Below, in pieces: positions 1-7,818 of a DNA stretch of 10,831 nucleotides. Source of the DNA: Rhodobacter sp. GTDB lineage: Bacteria; Pseudomonadota; Alphaproteobacteria; Rhodobacterales; Rhodobacteraceae. The stretch's first letter is position 1. Each line of letters opens with the position of its first letter. The stretch lies in the NCBI GenBank assembly GCA_027482795.1, contig JAIXVS010000302.1:1-10831 (forward strand), given 5' to 3'. A program made the translations under genes and the position numbers. The notes beneath the pieces were generated by a model, which did no database searches, had not been told where the DNA came from, and saw only the letters and a list, made by a program, of their open reading frames with translations.

Positions 1-1
1 G

Positions 2-427
2 CTGGACGCCGTGCTGGCGATTGTGCCGCAATATTCGGTGAAAGAAGACATCGTGCCCGAAGAACGGCGCTGGGGGCATTTTCGCCAGAACATCACGTCT
101 TGGCCGTTTCCTGCCGTGCCCAGTTTGGCGGATAACCCCGCGCAGATTATGATTTTGCACGGCGGCGAGGCGCGCGAGATGCCCCATGCCCGCCGTTTCA
201 ATGCGCCTGCAAGCGTGGATCATCTGGTTGTACCGCGATATGGCCACGCGCTGGCCGCCTGTTTGAAACGCGATGGCGTGCTGCGCCCGCTGATGGCCGC
301 CGTGATCATGGGCGATATGCAAAGCGCCCGCACCGCCCTGCACCCCGCTGGGGCCATTCCATTTGCCGAACATTGGCAAAACCTAAAAGCCGCTAGAAAA
401 GAAAGACGCCAAAATGCCACAGTATGA
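2..427 (+). CDS. C-terminal fragment of an uncharacterised protein, possibly alpha/beta-hydrolase fold (5' end outside window)
   Basis: The reading frame is open from the first bases of the window (codons begin at base 2) to a TGA at 425-427, so this is the last roughly 141 codons of a gene that starts upstream. The GTG at 11 is probably an internal Val codon. The visible part contains a VPQYSV segment, a hydrophobic strand ending in ILHGGEA, and a later VVPRYGHALA segment. A strand followed by an acidic residue and later a Tyr-Gly-His is the usual order of the acid and histidine of a hydrolase-type catalytic triad. The nucleophile elbow would lie upstream, so this fold assignment is an inference. 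No signal peptide or membrane segment can be judged. The stop lies 14 bases inside gltB, which suggests co-transcription and translational coupling. Confidence 0.6.
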   Translation: MDAVLAIVPQYSVKEDIVPEERRWGHFRQNITSWPFPAVPSLADNPAQIMILHGGEAREMPHARRFNAPASVDHLVVPRYGHALAACLKRDGVLRPLMAAVIMGDMQSARTALHPAGAIPFAEHWQNLKAARKERRQNATV

Positions 428-3400
428 TGATGCATGGGTCGCCGCCGAGGAAGCCAAGCGCGCATGGATGGATGCCAACAGCCTGTATAAGGCCGAGGAT
501 GAACATTCCTCCTGCGGCGTGGGGCTGGTTGTGGCCATTTCGGGCAAACCTTCGCGCAAGGTGGTGGAAAACGGTATCAACGCGCTAAAGGCCATTTGGC
601 ATCGCGGTGCGGTGGACGCCGATGGTAAAACGGGCGATGGGGCGGGCATTCATGTGCAAATCCCCGTGCCGTTTTTCTATGACCAAGTGCTGCGCACGGG
701 CCATCATGCCGATACGTCCAAGCTGATTGCGGTGGGGCAAGTGTTTTTGCCGCGCACGGATTTTGCAGCCCAAGAGCGCTGCCGCACCATTGTGGAAACC
801 GAAGTGTTGCGCATGGGCCATTACATTTATGGCTGGCGGCATGTGCCTGTGGATGTGTCGGTTCTGGGGGAAAAGGCCAATGCAACGCGGCCTGAAATTG
901 AGCAGATTCTGATCCGCTGCGATAAGGATTTTGACCAAGAACAGTTCGAGCGTGAATTGTATATCATTCGCCGCCGTATCGAAAAGGCGGCGCAGGCCGC
1001 GCAAATTGTGGGGATGTATATCTGTTCGCTGTCCTGCCGCAGTATCATTTACAAAGGCATGATGTTGGCCGAACAGGTGGCGACGTTCTATCCCGACCTG
1101 ATGGATGATCGGTTTGAATCGGCCTTTGCGATTTATCACCAGCGCTATTCGACCAACACCTTCCCGCAGTGGTGGCTGGCGCAGCCCTTCCGTATGCTGG
1201 CCCACAACGGCGAGATCAACACGCTGAAGGGCAACGTCAACTGGATGAAAAGCCACGAGATTCGCATGGCATCGTCGGCCTTTGGCGATGCGGCGGAAGA
1301 CATTAAGCCGATTATCCCGCCCGCCACGTCGGATTCTGGCGCGCTGGATGCGGTGTTCGAGGTGCTGGTGCGGTCTGGCCGCAATGCGCCGCTGGCGAAA
1401 ACCATGCTGGTGCCAGAGGCGTGGAGCAAGGCGACCACCGATATGAAACCCGCTTGGGCGGATATGTATGCCTATTGCAATTCGGTCATTGAACCTTGGG
1501 ACGGGCCTGCCGCACTGGCGATGACCGATGGTCAATGGGTCTGCGGCGGGCTGGATCGCAACGGGCTGCGGCCTATGCGCTATGTCGTCACGGGCGATGG
1601 TTTGCTGATTGCGGGTTCCGAGGCGGGGATGGTGCCAGTGGACGAATCCACCATCCGCGAAAAGGGCGCGCTGGGGCCAGGGCAGATGATTGCCGTGGAT
1701 ATGGCCGAGGGCAAGCTGTACCACGATGTCGAACTCAAAGATAAACTCGCCGCCGCCCAGCCCTATGGCGACTGGATTCAGAAGATTGTTGATCTGGGCG
1801 CGCTGCTGAAAGACGTGCCAGAAACCCCAATGTTTGAGGGGGGCGATTTGCGCCGCCGCCAAATTGCTGCGGGCTTTACGGTAGAGGAGTTGGAGCAGGT
1901 TCTGGCCCCGATGGCCGAGGATGGCAAAGAAATGATCGCCTCGATGGGCGATGATACGCCTGCGGCGGTGCTGTCGTCGGTGTACCGCCCGCTGTCGCAT
2001 TTCTTCCGCCAGAACTTTAGCCAAGTCACCAACCCGCCGATTGACAGCCTTCGCGAAGGGCGGGTGATGAGCCTGAAGACCCGTTTCGGCAACCTGCGCA
2101 ATGTGCTGGACGAGGCAAACAGCCAATCGGAAATTATGGTGCTGGAAAGCCCGTTCTTGGCCAATGCGGAATTTGATGTGCTGGTGGGCCGCTTTGGCGA
2201 CCAAGTGGCGCATTTGGATTGTACATTCCCCGCGAATGCTGGCCCAGACGCGCTGCGCCAAGGGTTAGAGCGTATCCGCGCCGAGGCGGAAGATGCCGTG
2301 CGCTCTGGCGCGGGGCAATTGGTGCTGACCGATCAGCATCAATCGGATGGCCGCGTGGCGATGCCGATGATTTTGGCGACATCGGCGGTGCATTCGTGGC
2401 TAACCCGTAAGGGGCTGCGCACGTTTTGCTCGGTGAATGTGCGGTCTGCCGAATGTATCGACCCGCATTATTTTGCGGTGCTGATTGGCTGCGGGGCAAC
2501 CACGGTGAACGCCTATCTGGCGCAGGATTCGATTGCTGACCGTATTCGGCGCGGGCTGCTGGAAGGCACGCTGCTGGACGCGATGCGCCGCTATGGCAAT
2601 GCGGTGGATGCGGGGCTGCTGAAAATCATGTCCAAGATGGGCATTTCGGTGATCTCGTCCTATCGCGGGGGTCTGAACTTTGAAGCCGTGGGCCTGTCGC
2701 GCGCGATGGTGGCCGAATATTTCCCAGGGATGCAAAGCCGCATTTCGGGCATTGGTCTGCAAGGGTTGCAGATGAAGGCCGAAGAGGTTCACGCCAAGGG
2801 CTGGCTGGGCGGGGCAGATGTTTTGCCGATTGGCGGCTTTTACAAAGCGCGCCGTTCGGGCGAAAAGCACGCATGGGAAGCGCAGACGATGCATATGCTG
2901 CAATCGGCCTGCGACCGTGCCAGCTATGACATGTGGAAACAGTATTCAGCCGCGATGCGGGCGAACCCGCCCATTCACATTCGTGATTTGCTGGATATTA
3001 AACCACTGGGCAAGCCCGTGCCGATTGAGGAAGTGGAAAGCATAACATCCATTCGCAAGCGGTTTGTTACCCCCGGTATGAGCCTTGGCGCGCTATCGCC
3101 CGAGGCGCATAAGACGCTGAATGTGGCGATGAACCGCATTGGGGCGAAATCGGACAGTGGCGAGGGCGGCGAAGACCCCGCGCATTTCGTGCCCGAACCT
3201 AATGGCGATAACCCATCTGCCAAGATCAAACAGGTGGCATCGGGGCGCTTTGGGGTTACGGCGGAATATCTGAACGCCTGTGAAGAATTGGAAATTAAGG
3301 TCGCGCAGGGTGCGAAACCCGGCGAAGGCGGCCAATTGCCCGGTATGAAGGTGACGGCGCTGATTGCGCGCCTGCGCCATTCAACGCCCGGGGTGACGCT

Positions 3401-4952
3401 GATTTCGCCGCCGCCGCACCACGATATCTATTCCATCGAAGATTTGGCCCAACTGATTTATGACCTGAAACAGATCAACCCACGCGCCAAGGTGACGGTG
3501 AAATTGGTGTCCTCGTCTGGCGTTGGCACCATTGCGGCGGGCGTGGACAAGGCCAAGGCTGATATCATTCTGATTTCTGGCCATAATGGCGGCACGGGGG
3601 CATCGCCCGCGACATCGATCAAATATGCGGGCCTGCCGTGGGAGATGGGCCTGACCGAGGCGCATCAAGTGTTGGCCATTAACAACCTGCGCGAGCGGGT
3701 GACGCTGCGCACCGATGGCGGGCTGCGCACGGGCCGCGATGTGGTGATGGCGGCGATGATGGGGGCCGAGGAATTTGGCATCGGCACCGCTGCGCTGATT
3801 GCCATGGGCTGCATCATGGTGCGCCAGTGCCAAAGCAACACTTGCCCCGTGGGCGTGTGCACGCAAAACGAAGCGCTGCGCCAAAAATTCACGGGCAGCG
3901 CGGATAAGGTGGTGAACCTGATTACCTTCTACGCGCAAGAGGTGCGCGAGATTTTGGCGCAAATCGGGGCGCGGTCACTGGACGAGGTGATTGGGCGGGC
4001 TGACCTGCTGTCACAAGTATCGCGCGGCTCGGCCCATTTGGATGATTTGGATTTGAACCCGCTGCTGATTACTGTCGATGGCGCGCAAAAAATCACCTAT
4101 GACCGTTCAAAGCCGCGCAATTTTGTGCCTGACACACTGGACGCTGACATTGTCAAAGATGGCGCGCGGTTCTTTGAGGATGGCGAAAAGATGCAGCTGT
4201 CCTATGCGGTGCGCAACACGCTGCGCACCATTGGCACGCGCGCATCCAGCCATATCGTGCGCAAGTTTGGCATGAAGAACAGCCTTCAGCCCGACCATCT
4301 GACGGTCAAGCTGACAGGGTCTTGCGGGCAGTCACTCGGCGCGTTTGCGGTGAACGGGCTAAAGATTGAAGTGATGGGCGATGCCAATGATTATGTGGGC
4401 AAGGGCCTGTCGGGCGGCACCATTGTGGTGCGGCCTGCCATGTCATCGCCGCTGCGGGCCGAAGAAAACACCATCATCGGCAACACCGTTCTGTACGGGG
4501 CGACGGGCGGGTATCTGTTTGCATCGGGCCGCGCGGGCGAGCGGTTTGCCGTGCGCAATTCGGGCGCATCCGTGGTGGTTGAAGGCTGCGGATCGAACGG
4601 GTGCGAGTATATGACGGGCGGCGTTGCGGTGATTTTGGGCCGCATTGGCGCGAACTTTGGTGCGGGGATGACGGGGGGCATGGCCTATGTCTATGACCCT
4701 GAAAACCGCGCGCAGGCCTTTATGAACGGCGAAACCATTGTGACCTGCGGGGTTGAACACCCCCATTGGGAGGCGCAGCTGAAGGGCCTGATCGAGCGGC
4801 ATTTGGCAGAAACTGATAGCGCGATTGCCAAGCGTATCTTGGCCGATTGGGAAAATGAGCGGGGCAATTTCCTGCAAATTTGCCCGCGCGAGATGTTGCC
4901 GCATCTGGCCTATCCGCTAACGGTTGCGCCCGTCAAAGTGCCTGCCGAATAA
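414..4952 (+). CDS. gltB: Glutamate synthase [NADPH] large (alpha) subunit
   Basis: GltB makes glutamate from glutamine and 2-oxoglutarate in the cytoplasm, with electrons supplied by the small subunit GltD, in the GS-GOGAT route of ammonium assimilation. The 1512-residue length is normal for the bacterial large subunit. A class II amidotransferase domain starts at Cys34 (SSCGVG). The 33 residues before it would be the propeptide removed to expose the N-terminal cysteine nucleophile. HQRYSTNTFP (from 242) and AHNGEIN (263-269) belong to the same domain. The FMN/synthase domain carries GHNGGTGASP (1056 on) and LRTDGGLRTGRD. Cys1133, Cys1139 and Cys1144 form the C-x5-C-x4-C ligand set of the 3Fe-4S cluster. 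The Gly-rich GXGXG domain occupies about 1300-1440. The ATG at 414 gives a family-like propeptide; Met19 is the alternative. The Shine-Dalgarno is weak and the start overlaps the upstream gene. gltD is not in the window. Confidence 0.98.
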   Translation: MPQYDDAWVAAEEAKRAWMDANSLYKAEDEHSSCGVGLVVAISGKPSRKVVENGINALKAIWHRGAVDADGKTGDGAGIHVQIPVPFFYDQVLRTGHHADTSKLIAVGQVFLPRTDFAAQERCRTIVETEVLRMGHYIYGWRHVPVDVSVLGEKANATRPEIEQILIRCDKDFDQEQFERELYIIRRRIEKAAQAAQIVGMYICSLSCRSIIYKGMMLAEQVATFYPDLMDDRFESAFAIYHQRYSTNTFPQWWLAQPFRMLAHNGEINTLKGNVNWMKSHEIRMASSAFGDAAEDIKPIIPPATSDSGALDAVFEVLVRSGRNAPLAKTMLVPEAWSKATTDMKPAWADMYAYCNSVIEPWDGPAALAMTDGQWVCGGLDRNGLRPMRYVVTGDGLLIAGSEAGMVPVDESTIREKGALGPGQMIAVDMAEGKLYHDVELKDKLAAAQPYGDWIQKIVDLGALLKDVPETPMFEGGDLRRRQIAAGFTVEELEQVLAPMAEDGKEMIASMGDDTPAAVLSSVYRPLSHFFRQNFSQVTNPPIDSLREGRVMSLKTRFGNLRNVLDEANSQSEIMVLESPFLANAEFDVLVGRFGDQVAHLDCTFPANAGPDALRQGLERIRAEAEDAVRSGAGQLVLTDQHQSDGRVAMPMILATSAVHSWLTRKGLRTFCSVNVRSAECIDPHYFAVLIGCGATTVNAYLAQDSIADRIRRGLLEGTLLDAMRRYGNAVDAGLLKIMSKMGISVISSYRGGLNFEAVGLSRAMVAEYFPGMQSRISGIGLQGLQMKAEEVHAKGWLGGADVLPIGGFYKARRSGEKHAWEAQTMHMLQSACDRASYDMWKQYSAAMRANPPIHIRDLLDIKPLGKPVPIEEVESITSIRKRFVTPGMSLGALSPEAHKTLNVAMNRIGAKSDSGEGGEDPAHFVPEPNGDNPSAKIKQVASGRFGVTAEYLNACEELEIKVAQGAKPGEGGQLPGMKVTALIARLRHSTPGVTLISPPPHHDIYSIEDLAQLIYDLKQINPRAKVTVKLVSSSGVGTIAAGVDKAKADIILISGHNGGTGASPATSIKYAGLPWEMGLTEAHQVLAINNLRERVTLRTDGGLRTGRDVVMAAMMGAEEFGIGTAALIAMGCIMVRQCQSNTCPVGVCTQNEALRQKFTGSADKVVNLITFYAQEVREILAQIGARSLDEVIGRADLLSQVSRGSAHLDDLDLNPLLITVDGAQKITYDRSKPRNFVPDTLDADIVKDGARFFEDGEKMQLSYAVRNTLRTIGTRASSHIVRKFGMKNSLQPDHLTVKLTGSCGQSLGAFAVNGLKIEVMGDANDYVGKGLSGGTIVVRPAMSSPLRAEENTIIGNTVLYGATGGYLFASGRAGERFAVRNSGASVVVEGCGSNGCEYMTGGVAVILGRIGANFGAGMTGGMAYVYDPENRAQAFMNGETIVTCGVEHPHWEAQLKGLIERHLAETDSAIAKRILADWENERGNFLQICPREMLPHLAYPLTVAPVKVPAE

Positions 4953-4958
4953 GGTAAG

Positions 4959-5014
4959 CCCCCAGCTGCGTAAGGGTGCTTGACCTTATCGCGCGGCTGG
5001 GGGAAGGTTTTTTT
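4959..5014 (+). terminator. Probable intrinsic terminator of gltB, merging into the mtgA ribosome binding site
   Basis: Seven bases after the gltB stop, CCCCCAGCTGCG (4959-4970) pairs along its full length with CGCGGCTGGGGG (4992-5003), giving 12 base pairs with one G-T wobble. The loop holds a second stem, TAAGG (4971-4975) with CCTTA (4984-4988). Four bases later comes a run of seven T (5008-5014), immediately followed by the mtgA ATG. The hairpin plus T-run is the layout of a rho-independent terminator, although the 4-base AAGG between stem and T-run is atypical. The same GGGGGAAGG stretch is the only plausible Shine-Dalgarno for mtgA, so the structure may also limit mtgA translation. Confidence 0.7.
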
Positions 5015-5740
5015 ATGGCCCGATCATCTAAACCCAAACCGCCGCCGCCACCCCCGCCGCGTGCCCCGATTGGGGCGCGTCTGAAGGCGGCTGCGGTTAA
5101 ATTTGTGGTGGGGGTGGCTGGCCTGTTTGCCACGCTGATTTTGCTGTTTTCCTTTCTTCCGCCCCCGATCAACATCTATCAGGCGGGCGAGGCATGGCGG
5201 CTGGGCGGCATTACCAAAGATTGGACAGGATGGGACGATATTGCCCCCGTGATGGCGCGGTCTGTTGTGGCTGCCGAGGATGCAAACTTTTGCAATCATT
5301 GGGGTTTTGATATCGCCGCCATCAAAGATGCTGTCAGCGAAGGGTCAAACCGCGGGGCATCGACCATTTCGCAGCAAGTGGTGAAAAACGTGCTGCTGTG
5401 GCATGGGCGCAGCTATTTGCGCAAAGCCTTAGAGGCGGTTTTGACGCCCGCAGTGGAATTTGTCTGGTCAAAGCAGCGTATCCTTGAGGTGTATTTGAAT
5501 GTGGCCGAATTTGGCGAGGGTATCTTTGGCGTGCAGGCGGCGGCGCGGCATTATTTTGACGTGGATGCGGCCGATTTAACCGCCACCCAAGCCGCTCGTT
5601 TGGCTGCCGTTTTGCCCGACCCGAAAGACCGCAACCCCACTGCCAGCTCTGGCTTTATGCGCCGGCGCAGCGCTGCGATTATTTCGGGGGCGGAAACCAT
5701 CGATGTGGACGGGCGCGCGGATTGTTTTGATTGGCAATAG
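5015..5740 (+). CDS. mtgA: Monofunctional biosynthetic peptidoglycan transglycosylase
   Basis: MtgA polymerises lipid II into glycan strands at the outer face of the inner membrane and belongs to family GT51, without the transpeptidase domain of class A PBPs. From the ATG at 5015 it has 241 residues, the usual size. Residues 9-15 are seven consecutive prolines in a basic cytoplasmic N-terminus, followed by one membrane segment at about 28-49. GT51 motifs appear in order: AAEDANFCNHWGFD with likely catalytic Glu88, GASTISQQVVKN (114-125), RKALEAV, KQRILEVYLN (153-162) and EFGEGIFGVQAAARHYF. The in-frame GTG at 4976 would add 13 residues, but it lies in the loop of the preceding hairpin and lacks a Shine-Dalgarno. 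The ATG is preceded by GGGGGAAGG with 7 bases spacing, which decides the start. Next downstream is the division-linked fzlA. Confidence 0.95.
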   Translation: MARSSKPKPPPPPPPRAPIGARLKAAAVKFVVGVAGLFATLILLFSFLPPPINIYQAGEAWRLGGITKDWTGWDDIAPVMARSVVAAEDANFCNHWGFDIAAIKDAVSEGSNRGASTISQQVVKNVLLWHGRSYLRKALEAVLTPAVEFVWSKQRILEVYLNVAEFGEGIFGVQAAARHYFDVDAADLTATQAARLAAVLPDPKDRNPTASSGFMRRRSAAIISGAETIDVDGRADCFDWQ

Positions 5741-5771
5741 GCGCGCATCATAGGTTCTACCAATAGACAGT

Positions 5772-5790
5772 TGAATTTAGCGCAAATTCA
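5772..5790. promoter_or_regulatory. Perfect inverted repeat upstream of fzlA, candidate operator
   Basis: TGAATTT (5772-5778) and AAATTCA (5784-5790) are exact reverse complements around the 5-base spacer AGCGC. The site is A/T-rich within G/C-rich DNA and lies in the 89-base gap between mtgA and fzlA, about 40 bases before the fzlA start. Its size and symmetry fit a dimeric repressor or activator site. There is no T-run after it, so it is not a typical terminator. No convincing -35/-10 pair was found, and the binding protein is unknown. Confidence 0.4.
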
Positions 5791-5829
5791 CGCCAAAGCT
5801 GCGCAGTATCGACTTTATCCGAGTGCCCC

Positions 5830-6495
5830 ATGATTAGACTTTTTCACGCCCCACTGTCCCCGTTTTGCCGCAAGGTACGCCTGACCTTGGCCGAGAAAAA
5901 GCTAGAGGTGGAGCTTGTCGAGGAACGGTTTTGGGAACAGACCCCTGAATTTATGCGCCGCAATCCTGCGGGCAAAGTGCCTGTGCTGCGCATGGGGGCG
6001 ATGACGCTATCGGAAAGCCAAGCGATTTGTGAATATATCGAAGAAACGGTGCCGACCCCGCCCTTGATGCCGCGCGACGCCGCTGCGCGGTTTGAGGTGC
6101 GGCGCATTTGCGCGTGGTTTGATGATAAATTCTATACCGAAGTCAGCGGCAAAGTGCTGCATGAAAAGGTCACCAAAAAGCTGGCAGGACAGGGCCACCC
6201 TGACAGCCGCGCGGTGAAATCTGCCGCAGCGGCGTTGAAATACCATATGGAATATCTGGGCTGGCTGTTGGATCATCGGCGCTGGCTGGCGGGGGATGTG
6301 ATGACGCTGGCCGATTTTACGGCGGCGGCGCATTTGTCATCTTTGGATTTTATGGGCAATGTCGAATGGGATCGCAGCCCAAATGTCAAAGAATGGTACG
6401 CCAAGCTGAAATCGCGGCCCGCGTTTCGCCCGCTTTTGGCCGATCATTTGCTGGGGTTTCAACCCCCGTCCAGCTATGCCGACCTTGACTTTTGA
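5830..6495 (+). CDS. fzlA: FzlA-like glutathione-S-transferase-fold cell division protein
   Basis: The 221-residue protein has a complete glutathione-transferase fold. The N-terminal thioredoxin-like domain (1-78) carries SPFCRKVR at 10-17 with Cys13, KVPVL (49-53) and the SESQAICEYIEE segment (61-72) that in true transferases binds glutathione. The C-terminal helical domain follows, with RRWLAGDVMTLADF at 150-163. The N-terminal segment and the YADLDF tail resemble, from memory, FzlA, the alphaproteobacterial FtsZ-binding protein that shapes FtsZ filaments and regulates constriction in Caulobacter. FzlA is not known to act as a transferase. The ATG at 5830 has only a weak Shine-Dalgarno. The 3' end overlaps queG by 20 bases, and mtgA lies upstream, which suits a division role. 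The alternative is an ordinary glutathione S-transferase; the fold is certain and the FzlA assignment is probable. Confidence 0.8.
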   Translation: MIRLFHAPLSPFCRKVRLTLAEKKLEVELVEERFWEQTPEFMRRNPAGKVPVLRMGAMTLSESQAICEYIEETVPTPPLMPRDAAARFEVRRICAWFDDKFYTEVSGKVLHEKVTKKLAGQGHPDSRAVKSAAAALKYHMEYLGWLLDHRRWLAGDVMTLADFTAAAHLSSLDFMGNVEWDRSPNVKEWYAKLKSRPAFRPLLADHLLGFQPPSSYADLDF

Positions 6496-7528
6496 CCACG
6501 ATTTGCGCGCGCGGCTGGCCGCGCAGGCGCAGGTGGTGGGCTTTGCCAAAATGGGCATTTGTGCGCCTGATGCTATTGCACAGGCAGCCCCGCGACTGCG
6601 TGATTTTTTGGGCAAGGGTTATCATGGGCAAATGGCGTGGATGGCAGAGCGCGCTGAATGGCGCGAAAACCCTGCGGCGCTTTGGCCTGCCGCCCGTTCG
6701 GTGATTATGCTGGCGGAAAGTTATACGCCCGAACATGACCCTTTGCAGATTTTGGCCCACCCTGATTTAGGTGCGATTTCGGTTTATGCGCAGGGGCGCG
6801 ATTATCATGATTTGGTCAAGCGGCGGCTTAAGGCGCTGAGCCGCTGGCTGCTGGATCAGCCCGAGGGGAAGGGTGCCGAGATTAAGGTGTTTGTCGATAC
6901 AGCCCCCGTTATGGAAAAGCCGCTGGCGCAGGCGGCGGGGCTGGGCTGGCAGGGCAAGCATACAAATCTTTTGGGCCGCGACATTGGCAATTGGGTGTTT
7001 TTGGGGGCGATTTTTACGACGTTAGATTTGCCCAAAGATGCGCCCGAAATCAGCCATTGCGGCAGTTGCACGGCCTGCCTTGATATTTGCCCCACACGCG
7101 CCTTTCCTGCGCCATATCAATTAGATGCGCGGCGCTGCATTTCGTATCTGACCATCGAACATAAGGGGGTTGTTGACCCTGAATTGCGCGCGCTGATGGG
7201 CAATCGCATTTACGGCTGCGATGATTGCTTGGCGATCTGTCCGTGGAATAAGTTCGCGCAAAGCGCGCGCGATATCGGCTATCAGCCGCGCGCGGGGGCG
7301 GCGGAACTGGCCAGCCTTGCCGCGTTGGACGACACCGCCTTTCGGGCGCGCTTTGCGGGTAGCCCGATTAAGCGTATTGGGCGCAATCGGTTCTTGCGCA
7401 ATGTGCTGTATGCGATTGGCAATTCGGGCCTGCCGCAATTGGGCGAACATGCCCGCCCGCATGTAGCAGACCCAGACCCAGCCGTGGCCGATGCAGCCCA
7501 GTGGGCCTTGGCGCGTTTGCAAGGCTAA
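6476..7528 (+). CDS. queG: Epoxyqueuosine reductase, cobalamin-dependent iron-sulfur enzyme
   Basis: QueG performs the last step of queuosine formation, reducing epoxyqueuosine to queuosine in the wobble position of GUN-anticodon tRNAs, using cobalamin and two [4Fe-4S] clusters. The 350-residue protein has the family architecture. An N-terminal cobalamin-binding domain includes VDTAPVMEKPLAQ (140-152), with the conserved Asp141 region. A ferredoxin-like module follows with Cys195, Cys198, Cys201 and Cys205 (CGSCTACLDICP), Cys221, and Cys248, Cys251 and Cys255 (CDDCLAICPW). A HEAT-like C-terminal helical region includes NRFLRNVLYAIGNSG. All cluster cysteines are present, so the enzyme looks functional. 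Its ATG lies inside the end of fzlA, about 10 bases after GGGGTT-TC-AACCCC (6453-6466), a self-complementary stretch that could modulate initiation. The overlap implies co-transcription with fzlA. Confidence 0.96.
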   Translation: MPTLTFDHDLRARLAAQAQVVGFAKMGICAPDAIAQAAPRLRDFLGKGYHGQMAWMAERAEWRENPAALWPAARSVIMLAESYTPEHDPLQILAHPDLGAISVYAQGRDYHDLVKRRLKALSRWLLDQPEGKGAEIKVFVDTAPVMEKPLAQAAGLGWQGKHTNLLGRDIGNWVFLGAIFTTLDLPKDAPEISHCGSCTACLDICPTRAFPAPYQLDARRCISYLTIEHKGVVDPELRALMGNRIYGCDDCLAICPWNKFAQSARDIGYQPRAGAAELASLAALDDTAFRARFAGSPIKRIGRNRFLRNVLYAIGNSGLPQLGEHARPHVADPDPAVADAAQWALARLQG

Positions 7529-7550
7529 TCTGCCGCAATTTTGCCTTATT

Positions 7551-7575
7551 CTGTGGCTTTTTCACCGCAGGTTTT
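7551..7575 (+). terminator. Weak candidate terminator after queG
   Basis: CTGTGG (7551-7556) can pair with CCGCAG (7565-7570) with one G-T wobble around an 8-base loop, followed by GTTTTG. It sits 22 bases after the queG stop. The stem is short and the T-tract only four bases, so termination would be inefficient; it may be chance. Confidence 0.3.
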
Positions 7576-7640
7576 GAGGCTGACCGAAAATCTGCGGCAT
7601 TGTTGCCATAACGGCATCAATTTTCAGGCAAACGCGCAAA

Positions 7641-7665
7641 ATAGCGCGCTATACTTTGGTATAAG
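7641..7665. promoter_or_regulatory. Nested palindromes with a possible extended -10 element upstream of the RTX-Hint gene
   Basis: ATAGCGCGCTAT (7641-7652) is a perfect 12-base palindrome. It overlaps a second exact dyad, TATAC-TTTG-GTATA (7650-7663). Two -10-like hexamers lie here: TATACT (7650-7655) and TATAAG (7660-7665), the latter preceded by TG one base upstream as in an extended -10 promoter. No good -35 hexamer was found at standard spacing. The layout fits a regulated promoter whose operator overlaps the -10, about 155 bases ahead of the GTG start. Function is inferred only. Confidence 0.4.
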
Positions 7666-7669
7666 AGCA

Positions 7670-7792
7670 CCCCTGCCTGCGGCAGAGGGGGCCACCCAGA
7701 GCAGCAAGGCCAACACTGGCCAAAACAGGCATGAAGCAAGCGTTGTGGCGTGGCCCCGTTTTGGGGTTGTGGCCGCATTGGGGCCTGCCCCA
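7670..7792 (+). other. Structured untranslated leader of the RTX-Hint gene
   Basis: Four short hairpins follow one another on the + strand. CCCCTGCC (7670-7677) pairs with GGCAGAGGGG (7681-7690) with a 2-base bulge. GGCCA (7708-7712) pairs with TGGCC (7717-7721). CCCC (7754-7757) pairs with GGGG (7763-7766). TGGGG (7779-7783) pairs with CCCCA (7788-7792). No T-tracts follow, so they are not obvious terminators. No protein-coding gene is supported in 7529-7818. The leader may tune mRNA stability or translation, but G/C-rich DNA also forms such stems by chance. Confidence 0.35.
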
Positions 7793-7818
7793 CGCCCGCG
7801 CCATGCGGAGAGCAAGAC

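Noticed and set aside
585..2261. 558-codon open frame on the minus strand inside gltB
   Set aside because: It is fully antisense to a confidently identified gltB, has low-complexity His/Arg/Gln-rich composition typical of the antisense frame of G/C-rich coding DNA, and shows no domain motif.
7750..7818. Longer N-terminus of the RTX-Hint protein starting at GTG 7750
   Set aside because: The added 23 residues are Cys/Pro/Gly-rich and not a signal peptide, the region folds into hairpins, and GGAG before GTG 7819 marks a better start.
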